DNA of 64,000 bases from Parus major. Lineage: Eukaryota > Chordata > Aves > Passeriformes > Paridae. Position numbers and translations under genes: made by a program. Where the stretch lies: positions 19,595,491 through 19,659,490 of the forward strand of contig NC_031770.1 of assembly GCF_001522545.3 (NCBI RefSeq), read 5' to 3'. How positions within the stretch are numbered: position 1 is the first letter of the stretch; every line of letters starts with the position of its first letter. The notes beneath the pieces are model-generated. The model was given only the letters and a program-made list of their open reading frames with translations, was not told where the DNA came from and searched no databases. Of this stretch, positions 38,044 through 47,920 are shown piece after piece.

Positions 38044-38077
38044 CAAATCCTAACAAAATTTTTTGTGTTAGGATTTG
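38044..38077. repeat. Perfect 12-bp inverted repeat, 10-nt loop
   Basis: CAAATCCTAACA (38044-38055) is the exact reverse complement of TGTTAGGATTTG (38066-38077). The loop is an A3T6G stretch. First member of a cluster of perfect short hairpins in 38.0-41.9 kb. Confidence 0.88.
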
Positions 38078-39079
38078 TGTCCAAGACCACAGCACTGTAT
38101 GTCTTTCATATTTCTCACATGCATGTCTGTGTTCTGTAGCATTTTCCTTACTGGGGGACTTCAAAAGGAGCACCTTGTTATGTTCTTGACAGTAACACTC
38201 ATTTCCTTAAAATCTGCTCCGTGAAGGGAATTAAATGTGGCTGGAAGATGTCTTTAGAAAAATTGTTATGAGATATTTTACTGTCATCTAGGTGGCCTCC
38301 AGACAAAGAACCAAAGACTTCAGTGTAAAACTCAGTGTGGGAAAAAAATCTTGTTTCTGGTAGAGCCGCATCCATCTAGTGGTAGTTGGGTGCAGAGTCA
38401 GGAGAGAAGAGTGCCAGCCCTGGTGTGGTCACAAAGCCTCTCCTCTGAGGGTCAGTCTGCTTCTAAGCATGTACAGAGGAAACTCTCAAACACAGACAGA
38501 AAAATATGCTTTAAAAGTAATTTTCTTTAAAAAAGCAGAATGGGAAGCAAAACAGTGGAGACATCCACACCTTTTGTCTGCAGACAGCACTGAAGAAGTT
38601 TAAAACTCATACATGATATCCTCCTTTATCAGTCTATATACTGGTGGGAATTAGCATACACCTCCTTTCAGAAAAAAAAAACAAAGCAAAAACAAAAAAC
38701 ACTTAATCCCAAGCAAACATCACCAGCATCCCACCCCAAGAAAAATACTGAAATCCAGAGAAGAAGCTTCCAAACCAACCAACCAAAAGCAGTTAAGATT
38801 TGAATGCTAGTTAGGATTCTGATACCCGAGAGCACATGCAGCCCATGGCTTGCTCTTATCAGCTTGTGTGTCCCAGCCCTGGGAACAGAAGGAAAGGCTG
38901 TGCTAGTGTGTGCATGGGCTCTTTCCCCCCTTCCAGAGCGTGCTTTGCAATTTAAAGATGCAAAATTCATTGAGTGTCAGATGATGATTAGTGAGGAGCT
39001 GAGGCCTATCTGCAGCGAAAGGGAGCTGGGGAGGATGACTTTATTCCTGGTGGTGTCAAGTCTTTCACCTTGCTGCCCT
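38078..39079. other. Non-coding stretch
   Basis: No gene recognised. An A/C-rich low-complexity patch (about 38670-38720) is the complement of the G/T-rich tract type. Frames at 38668-38970 and 38804-39109 lie on opposite strands over the same bases and have no known domain. Confidence 0.45.
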
Positions 39080-39109
39080 TTAAAGGAACAGAGGACACTG
39101 TTCCTTTAA
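39080..39109. repeat. Perfect 12-bp inverted repeat, 6-nt loop
   Basis: TTAAAGGAACAG (39080-39091) pairs exactly with CTGTTCCTTTAA (39098-39109) across a 6-base loop. Pairing stops abruptly on both sides. Confidence 0.88.
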
Positions 39110-40171
39110 TTTTATTTACAAATTTGTTTCAACAAAAGCAACAGCTTTTATGTCTTTCATAACTCATTATTTATCAATGAATTCTAAAATGTAGAAAAAG
39201 AGCTGGCTATAAAAACCTTCTCCATTATCCATCAGCCAAATTTTCCCATTGACTGTACTGGTGACCTGGAATTGAAAACTAATGGGAAATGAGAAGAAAG
39301 CAGAAATAAAAATAAGCAGTCTGATTTTAAATCCAAAGTATAATGAAACTAAGGTAGAAACAGAGCTGAAATAAACTGCAAATAAGACAAGCAAAGTTAT
39401 GCAGGCCTTCATGTAGAGACAGCAGAAATCCTTTTTTCTCCAGGAAGGAGAACTGTTTGCAGAACTGGGGCTGAGGGCTGTAACATTCTCAAGTGTCTCA
39501 TAGGTGTGTGGTGTTTTTCCTTCCAGCCTGGATCTGGCTGTGGGCTGGCTGTACAGTGCCAGTCAGAAAATGAAGGAGTCATTTACTCAACTGCTTAGAA
39601 TTGGGAAGGGCAGAGGAGATACTTGACTCTGGTGATGATGTTTATGCTTTTGGTTGGTTGAAATCCTTTTAATATCCATTAATACAGGCTTAAAGCCTTC
39701 TCTGAAACTTTTGGAATTACCTGTCTTTCTGTTATTTTAAGAGAGTTCTTTTTCTTTGGATCATTGATGCTCTATTGAATTCAGTGGGAGAACTTGTACC
39801 TGTGATGGGATAAAGTTTCCAATCCCTGTTTTACTTCCTTAAGGACTAAAGGAAAAGGCAGGCTTTAGGTGATCTTTTTTAAGATCTTTTTAAAGAAAAG
39901 ATGCATGTGCCAAGTGGTGAGGTGGCACCGTACAAGTTCATATTATTTTTTCTCTAGTTACTCATAGGCACTAAATAAATGGCACCGAAAATGCAGTGCT
40001 GATGCAAGTGCCAAATTGCTGCCGTATGCAGATCACTTCTCTCCTTGCCCTTTCCTGTCAAAGGCCTTAGTGCCAGCCAGTGACATGGCTGATTGCCTTT
40101 GCCTGATGAAGGGACATTTGAGGGAACAGCTGATGGCTGAACTCCTCTGAAATGGAATTGATGATTGTAGT
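39110..40171. other. Non-coding stretch
   Basis: I see no exon, RNA gene or intact repeat. A phrase at about 39775-39795 (TATTGAATTCAGTGGGAG) recalls the MITE-like core seen at 13.43 kb but is too short to call. Confidence 0.45.
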
Positions 40172-40200
40172 GGAGGAACCTGTCCGAAGGTGGTTCCTCC
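40172..40200. repeat. 9-bp inverted repeat, first of a hairpin pair
   Basis: GGAGGAACC (40172-40180) pairs with GGTTCCTCC (40192-40200) across an 11-base loop. The right arm ends exactly where the next, stronger inverted repeat begins. Confidence 0.8.
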
Positions 40201-40239
40201 TTTAGATAAAATGTGGTTGGTACCCACATTTTATCTAAA
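40201..40239. repeat. 16-bp perfect inverted repeat, 7-nt loop
   Basis: TTTAGATAAAATGTGG (40201-40216) is exactly complementary to CCACATTTTATCTAAA (40224-40239), with only TTGGTAC between. This is the strongest hairpin seen in the window. It abuts the 9-bp hairpin at 40172-40200 without a gap. The stem is shorter than a normal microRNA precursor. Abutting perfect arms are a known mark of replication template switching. Confidence 0.93.
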
Positions 40240-41883
40240 AATATGTGCCCGCAGTCACTCCCTCTAGCCTTCAATTCAGGAGCCTGCTTGAAATCTCTCA
40301 CATTGCAAAGTCTGGAAAGCATCATCACCACTGTCTCCCAGTGATCAGAAAATTATATTCCCTCCTGGCAAAAGATGACCTCTTCCTGGATAGTTAGTTA
40401 CACCTTTGTCTTGCAGCCCAGAGCCATTTGGTGTCCCTGGATCTGATGACAGTAGCACCCAGGCTAATCTCCTTTCTACAGTGTGTAGGAGTGTTGGCTG
40501 CAGCAGAGCACATCTCAGTGAGCTTCCTGGTGCTGGCTTGCAGGCAGTTTGTAATCCTGGGTGTTTATCTTTTGGTTTCTTTGTGGCTGGGCCTTGCTTG
40601 GGTATTTTTATTGAAGTCCTGTGACAAAAAAATGACAAGCGGCTTTGTGCATCTAGCACAATGGAGCTCTGCTGTAACAGTGCTAACATTTTACCCCCAA
40701 AAGAATCTTCAAGTGGAGTCACAGACAGCTATTCAATGAGTTTAAGTGGCTGTTCCTCTCGGTCATTTCAGGGGTTTTTGGTTCTTTAGAGTGAAATCTG
40801 TCAAAATGCAGCACTCTACAGCCAGGGCAGGGCAAGTCTGTGTTCCAGGCAGGATTTTTTTGTGGCATAGTATGAAATGGTTAGGTGGACTTCCTTCCAA
40901 CTTCCCAGTCACATGTCTGGTCCCATGCACTGAGCTCAGGTTTTACTTCATTCTGGTCTCTCGGTCACAACCACAGGGTCTCTGTTTACAGCACAAACAA
41001 AATGCTCCTCAAGTTGTTTCCTTTGTGGAGGGGATGAGAGAAGAAGCAACATGTGAGAGATGATAATGTTTCCTTGGTGGGGTGGTACTCTGACTATGTG
41101 GTGATAACCCCCTAGCACTTTTTGATCCCTGTTTCTATGAAATGTAGGCTGTTACACCCTTCAGAAAGCAAAGGAATCATGTCTTGGAAGAGACAAAGGA
41201 AGAAGAATTGTGCTTTGTCCTGCAACACCTTTATTTACAGAGTTTATCCTAGGAACTTCAAAGCATCACTAAACAGAAACTTGGTACACAGTGACTTACC
41301 TTTCCCAGGAAATCAACAAGCGTACTGCATTGACATTTAAGTTTTGAGGTCTTTCTATATCCCTGGTGCAGGAATGAAGCTCCCAGATCAGCTGCTGCTG
41401 GTGAGGAGATGTAGATGCTTTATTAGGGATAAGTTGGTTTATCTCCTTTGACACTTTTCTGATATCTCTTGATCATTAAGGTCTGGATTAAGTGGAAAAA
41501 ACATTGCTTGCACAGATGTTATGTAGCTTATGCCTCAGATCTTTTATGAGAGAGTTTGGGTGCTTAATGTCTCCTAATTCAAAAAGAAAAATCAAAGTCT
41601 TGTGTACATCTTCCTTCTGTCAGGTGCCAAGATGAGGGTTAGGTGAGCGCGTAACAGAAACCTGGGTATTTGAAAGTCACATTTCCAGCTGCATTTAAGG
41701 AATTGTAGATAAAACACATTGAAAAGAAAAGGGCTGCTTGGGGCTGGGTTTGCCTTTCCCGAGTGGGCTTAATGAAATTTAAGGTGTAGTCCTCTGCAGC
41801 GCTCATAGGGAAGTAGTCATCTGTATTTTCTTTCCTGTGAACTTGCATCATGACATTTTTGTGAAGTACTTCTGTGGATCGGG
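40240..41883. other. Non-coding stretch
   Basis: Overlapping frames of up to 125 codons lie on both strands (for example 40345-40722 and 40428-40739), none with a recognisable domain. No promoter or repeat is identified. Confidence 0.45.
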
Positions 41884-41916
41884 AGCAGTGAACATACTTG
41901 CTGTATGTTCACTGCT
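41884..41916. repeat. 14-bp perfect inverted repeat, 5-nt loop
   Basis: AGCAGTGAACATAC (41884-41897) pairs exactly with GTATGTTCACTGCT (41903-41916) across TTGCT. Flanks do not extend the stem. Confidence 0.92.
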
Positions 41917-42456
41917 GGCTTTGGGAGGAGAGTGTTCTCCAGTAGCGGCATCAGCAGCTTTGCACAGATGAGAAAAGGTGCTGGGCAGCAGGTATTGGAA
42001 GAATATAGGAAAGTAAGTCTGTATTTATTTGTCTGCCTCTCCACCCCCCCCAAAATACTGGTTTTCGTACAATTTGTATGGGTTTTCAGTATTTTGTTCC
42101 TAACCCCTTTTCCAGTGAAAATGTAGCTATTATTTATAATCATTTATAAATTAATGGCTTTGACTCTGAACCTGTAGCAATGCAGAAATGAAACATTCTT
42201 GTCTTTCATGGGAGCGCAACAGGCATTTCTGGGGCTCCTGAGCTGATGACAGCTCAGGGAGGCTGCTGTGTCGCTTCACTGTGATAGTGGAAATACCATG
42301 GTAATTTTGAAAGACCTGTCTGAGGGACTGATGAGTTTAGCAGCCCGATGCACCCTAACCAGGGCAGCCCTTTATTTGTCCTAGTTTGCTCTTCTTCAGC
42401 ACTTTTCATCAGAGGATTAGGAAAAGTGGACTTCACCCTGTGAAGCTGTTACTGTA
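41917..42456. other. Non-coding stretch
   Basis: No gene or repeat recognised. A short C-rich patch at 42040-42054 is the only compositional oddity. Confidence 0.45.
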
Positions 42457-42513
42457 ACCATTTATGGAGGGAGAGAGAACTGAGACTCAGATAAATGTGA
42501 CTTTCCAAAGGTT
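42457..42513 (+). mobile_element. MIR-like core-SINE relic (tentative)
   Basis: CCATTTATGGAGGGAGAGAG, then AACTGAGACTCAGATAAATG and TGACTTTCCAAAGGT follow the MIR order 'ccattttacagatgaggaaactgaggcacagagaggttaagtgacttgcccaaggtcac'. The rest of the element is not recognisable. Confidence 0.45.
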
Positions 42514-45500
42514 TGTTCTCATTCCAATAGCACAAACAAGGAGCTGTGCATCTGTTTCCTGAGCTCTTTTGTCCCTCATTTTCTTTAACCAGGTGGGAGG
42601 TAATCTGTTTCTACACAGGGTCTAGCACAACTTATGTAAGTAAGGATCATGCAAAGTGTCAAGTGAGAGCTTCTGCTGGTGCTGCACAGAGGGATAAATT
42701 GGTTGAGAACTTTGTGGGCTGCTTCACTAAAGACAAATGACCGTGTGAAATTTGATTTGCAGAGAAATTTTCTTCCTAGGAGAATGCAGAACCTCAGCAT
42801 AAGTAGATCTGCAAGCTAATGATGTAAAAATAGCTTGGATAATAAAAAGCTGGTAAATAGAGGTATGGTAGCAATTGGGATGTATGGGAGAGACAGGCTA
42901 AACTGATCTGACTTTATTATGAGGAATTTATTCTCTCACAGAGCTCCTCTTGTTTAACTCAGTCAGTGCTGTGTCACTTTTAGCTTAAGCAGAATACTTT
43001 TTGTAGAATTCTGAAGTCATCTTCCTGTAAAACAAAGCAAAAAACTGTTCAGCTTCAAACTTGAGCTCACTCAGAATAATCCAAATTTGTTTTGAAGGAC
43101 TTCAGGGATGTATTTCCTTCTGAAGATTCCCATTCTGTATTTTCTTTGCCAAGTGAGTAATTAGTTGCTCCTTGATTATTGCTTATCACTTTATACTTTC
43201 TCATGGAGACAGCAAGGGACTGTGAGGCTGTTAATAGCTATGCTCAGATCACCTTTCCTTCTCAAGCATGGTTTTATTAGCTTAAAAATAACAGTGGGAG
43301 TGAAATGCTTTTAAGTTCTCGTATTTATTGTTTGTTTTTTTTTACTGGAATCCTGAGCACTTTCCAGTGAACACCAGAAGTGCATAGTCTCATTTTCCTT
43401 CCCTTGAATCGCTACACCCCAACACCGTTGATCAACAGCATTGGACGCAAAAGCTTGACTTAGGCAGTCTTAGTGTGGGATGAAGAAGAGACTTGAAAAT
43501 TTTCTTTCATCCTTTCAGATGTTCCTAAACATGGCAACAAGCGTGGCTCTGCAACAGATGCAATTCTTTCTAGGTCTCTAGGTAACATTTGAACCTGTGT
43601 AATGTTCGCAGCACAGCACCGTAAGTAATATTCCAGGAAATGCGCTGCCGCTTGTTAAAAAGGATAGGACCCCAGAGATGCCTTTAAATATGCCTGTAAA
43701 GTGAGAGGTGCCAAGAGAAAGATAATATGGCTGATTATAGTTATTTACCTTACATTTTCATTCGCCCTTAACTGGGTGTAATTTAGGGGCATGAAATCTC
43801 TTATTGGAAGTGTATTTGCATTAAACAGCTCTAAGCAACCATGAAAGTGCAGAAGCTGAAAAATTGACAGACTGGGTTTCTAGAATCCCAAAGTAGCATT
43901 TTTTTAATAGGCATACAAACAAATCAAATAAACATGTTTTGCTTCAACGATTTAAAGAATATGGTCTTTGGAGTAATTTGTCTCTTTTTCTTTTTCTTTT
44001 TTTTTTTTTTTTTTTTTTACCCTATCATTTCTAACCTCTTCGCTGCCTATCTCTAGTTTGCAGCTCCTCCTAACAATCTGCAGCAATTTCCAACCCAGCT
44101 GTTGTGGTTGCAGTGCATTGTGCCTTTGTTTAGCTTTCCCTGAGCTATCAAATCATGCTATAAAGGGGATTACCTGGCTAGTGATGTTGTTTTTGAGGTC
44201 TGCACTTTTTAGCAAATAATTGCTTCACAGTGGCTCTTCCCCACCTCCTGCTGCCAAAAAAAAAAAATAATAAAGAAAGAAAGAAGAGCCCTCTGAAAAT
44301 CAAACTTTACAGTTGGATGGAATCAAGTCTTGAACATAAGCACCTTTGGCTGGCTTTGGTAAAACCCCTTCACCTCATTTGCAAGTAATCATAACCAAGT
44401 TGAAATCAATCAAAGAGTAGTTGATATTCTTTTCAGTCAGCTGGTGTATTTGTAGCAAGACTTGAATGTTCACGTGTGCTTTTAGAAAAAGACAAACATG
44501 TTTTTGCTCTACTGTGTTGGCATGTGCTAAGCTTGAGAAATTTATAATCCAATTGTGTGCTGTTAAACAGGTATGATCTCTACCCCCAGCAGTCGGTCAG
44601 TTCTTTTATAGCCACTGCCTCTCCCACAAGGCAGTTTATTTAACTGATGTTTTTGAAATGTTGTGATCTTTGCATGAATGGAGTTATTGAAGTGAAAAGC
44701 ATTAGCAATATTTATTTCAGCAGGTTGCGGAATTAATGACTAAGGAGGAAAAACTGGTAAAACTTGCTTTTTATATGCACAATAGAGTCTTTAAGAAATT
44801 TAATTCATGTGTAAGAATGCAGACGTGTCTGAATTTATGTTACAGTACGTATGCTCTGTCAGAAGTTTTCTAACAAATATATATGCTATTGAAAGATATC
44901 TGTAGCATTCATTTTATAGTATCTTTTGAGTGTTAAGCGAAAGCTAATGTCTGTCTTGCTCTGCTCAATGCAAAAGATATATTTACTGTACTTGAGTGTC
45001 TTCAATTTTGGTTCTCGTTTTGCAAACACAGTACATTTTAATTAAGGCTTGTCACTCGAGATCTAATGAATACATTAACTGTAATGTCTCCATCTTCAGG
45101 AGGTGGATTTGACTTAGAAATTGCCTCTGTCACAGAGAGCCTGATAATATCAGTTTAAAGATTTCTTTCTTTTCTGGGCAACAGCAGTTTGTGTCATTCA
45201 CCCAGCTCTGGCTTAGGTCATGCTTGCCTAAAAGGTTGCAGAATGATGTTTATTGCAACATACAGAGAAGTCTCTAAAGACAATTATGTACATTTAGCCC
45301 AGAGAAGCTTATGTACCTACATAAGACTGTCCTATTTTTCTCCACTTTCCCCACCCCTTTTTTCTTTGACACAGTTTCAAAGGTGGTTTATTGATTATAT
45401 TTGGAAAGATTAAGAAACTCCTCTCCCCAGTCATGCTTCTGTTGGCATACGAGAGGACTTTGATCAAACAAACAATGAATTGTCCAATACACACAGTAAA

Positions 45501-47794
45501 AAAAAGAAAAAAAAAACCCTCCCATAAGAGTTGGTTTCAATCGACCTTTTACCTGTGCCTATTTCTACTCTGGTGGGTGGAGACCATGCAGGGGAGGGTT
45601 GTTGTCCTCCTCATGTTATGGTTGGTGTTAAAATTCCTGCTCTTAATGTCAAGTCTAAACCATAACTACTTTTATTGTCATGCAAATGCCGTTTTATGTT
45701 CTGCCACTGTGCAGGAATGTACCAATAAGTGAACTTGGAGTCCTCAAGAGAAAGAGAAATTAAGTAAAACCTAAATTTTTTGGTTTTCACTGTTGCTGTA
45801 TTTAAAAGAGAACAGTTTTTTCAGCTATGTAAATGAAGATTGTATTATGGTGCTGTCTCCTGGTGTAGTGTTCTGGGGGAAAGGCTTTAGGTCCCAACCT
45901 TCTTCTACAGCTGTGTTATACCAGCTTTGTTAGAAAAGGCTGAGGTTTGCATGAAGGAACAGCCCAGTGCAGGACTGAGTTAAAAGGGAGATGTTTGGGG
46001 GACCCCACAAGACACAGGGGTGCCCAAAAGAGTGGCCAGTGGGGGAGCAGCCACATCATCGTCCTTAGATGTCCTGGTTAGTGACTTATTTGGCAGGTAA
46101 CATGTGATTCACCTGTGGTGGTCCAGTGCAAACATTTGGGAGGTGCTATTTCATCTCCTTGGCATGTGAGGAATTGTGCCACAGTGAGGACAAATCCCAG
46201 ATTTTCAAACTTACTTAGGCACTGTGCACTGGTGTCCTCATCCAGGGTCCTAGTGGAACTCTGTGACAGCAAGAGGACCAAGGCTGCCTCACCCAAATAA
46301 TGCCACAGGACTCACACATCCTTCCCTCTGGCAGCCCGTGCCTGCCACAGGGATGGCAGGAGCAGGCTGGGGAGCAGGATGCTCTGCCCTCTGGCTGCCA
46401 CTGCAGAGGGGCAGGGAGTTAAGTGCTTCGAAGGGCCCTGAATGGGCCACCTGTGAGGTGGCAGGTTATGCTGGTGACAAATGTGTGCCACTGATGGGTA
46501 CATGCTTTTCTGACCTGCTTTAATTTTTCTAGCTGGGCCTTTAATTGCCAGGGAGAGGTATAGACAAATGCAATAAAAAATCTGAACAAATCAGAGCTAC
46601 AGCAAGGCTCTACAAGGAAATGCGTTTTAGAAAGACTTTTTTTTCCTTAATTAATCGGGATTTTGTTGTCAGGCTAAAACAGACTAAAAATAAACAGCTG
46701 TATAGTACTTCATTAAGCTGCCTGCTTGGAGTGATTTTCCCATTGATTAGTCTCAGGGCTAATGCTGGTTCATTCCTCATTTCATTGCTAATTAACATCA
46801 GCTCTGCTCCTGACCACTTGACCGCACTCTCTCTATGAACATGTGCTGGTTTGGCAAGTAATAACTGCTCCCTCCCTCTTAAAAGGGAGAATTAAGGTAC
46901 AAAATAGCTATCAAGAGTAGATCTGTGCCTCTGCTGTAAGGAGAGCAAACTGTAAAACCGTGTCGGCCCGTAAGAAGGGTAATAAACGTAGTTTACAGAG
47001 CGCAGGAGTTTGATTGAGGAACTATGTAAATACAGATGATGAGCTCAAGCTGCTGTATGAATTGACAGGCTTGGCTCATCTCCTGTCAGCTGAGTTGATT
47101 CAGGCTCTTCTGGGATGCTCATGGTGCAGATTACCTGACCCAGGGGCTTAGGGCTGCTGGGCGTCGGCAAGAGGGCAGCTTTGGACGGGCAGCACTTCCT
47201 TTTCCCAGTTTCCTCAATGTTCTCAGAGTTTGAATAATGAACTACATTGGCAGTGGGTACAGAAAGAGCAGGAAACGACACCATGGTTATAGCTTTGTCA
47301 GGCCACTTCCCTGCAAGAGGAATATAGATGAAAATAGGGGAATGAAATACTAGAATTGGCATGGATGGCCTCTGAGGAAATATCTAACAACTTTAATGAA
47401 ATTAACAGCCTCTGTTCTGGGTGAAAAGGTCAATTTTTCCATAAAATCCAAGTAAACTGGCATTTTGGAAAACATCTACTAAACTTGGCACAGAATAAAT
47501 AACGTTATCCCAATGTCTTGGTTCAATTCCAGATAATAGCTTTTTCTTTTAATTGAATTGGATATTGCATTTCATTTTCAGAAAGTCTTTTTTTTTTTTT
47601 ATTCCAACATTTTGAAGCATTCCTATCTCAGAACTCATCAGAAACTCAGCCTTATACAAACCTATCAATCAGAAACAGTCACTGAAGAGAGAGCTTGCCT
47701 GAGTGATAATCCTTTTCTACTTTTGAGCAGAATCCTAATTCACTTGTTCATCAATTATATATTTTATATATTTCCGCCATTAATTTAATGGATT
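42514..47794. other. Non-coding stretch with possible conserved elements
   Basis: No exon is supported. Two passages read like conserved non-coding elements: 43530-43870 keeps about eight CpGs with few simple repeats, and 46640-46815 holds TAATTA, CAGCTG and ATTAG-type sites. The 22-T run at 43997-44018 sits between them. Frames of 81-113 codons occur but resemble nothing known. An A/T-rich patch lies at 47740-47790. Confidence 0.4.
43997..44018. repeat. poly(T) homopolymer, 22 T
   Basis: Uninterrupted 22-T run preceded by TTTTTC repeats (from about 43984). No SINE or retrocopy body is recognised next to it. Confidence 0.9.
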
Positions 47795-47920
47795 TAGGGG
47801 CTCAGTCTTGCAAACATTTGTGCACGTGAGTAACTTTATTCATACAAGCAGGTGCTCATGTGAGTAAAATTAACTGTGTGAGATATTTGTAGGTTCAAGC
47901 TTTGCAGTAGGTATATATTC
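47795..47920. mobile_element. Palindromic MITE-like relic, nearly whole
   Basis: Starts with GGGGCTCAGTCTTGCAAACA and carries GCACGTGAGTAACTTTATTC, then GCTCATGTGAGTAAAATTAA as its inverted partner. The two halves are imperfect reverse complements (about 70% by eye) around a centre near 47855. The phrases match an amniote repeat I recall as 'gatcctgcaaacactt..cacgtgagtaactttactcatgtgagta'. This makes it a decayed non-autonomous DNA transposon of about 125 bases. Family name left open. Confidence 0.55.

Noticed and set aside
38037..38055. tRNA B-box-like phrase (GGATTCAAATCC)
   Set aside because: No A box, cloverleaf or acceptor stem could be found around it; it belongs to the inverted repeat at 38044-38077.
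39775..39795. MITE-like core phrase
   Set aside because: Only about 18 bases resemble the repeat core and no flanking part supports it.
40201..40239. MicroRNA precursor
   Set aside because: A 16-bp stem with a 7-nt loop and no flanking pairing is too short for a normal animal precursor of about 30 paired bases.
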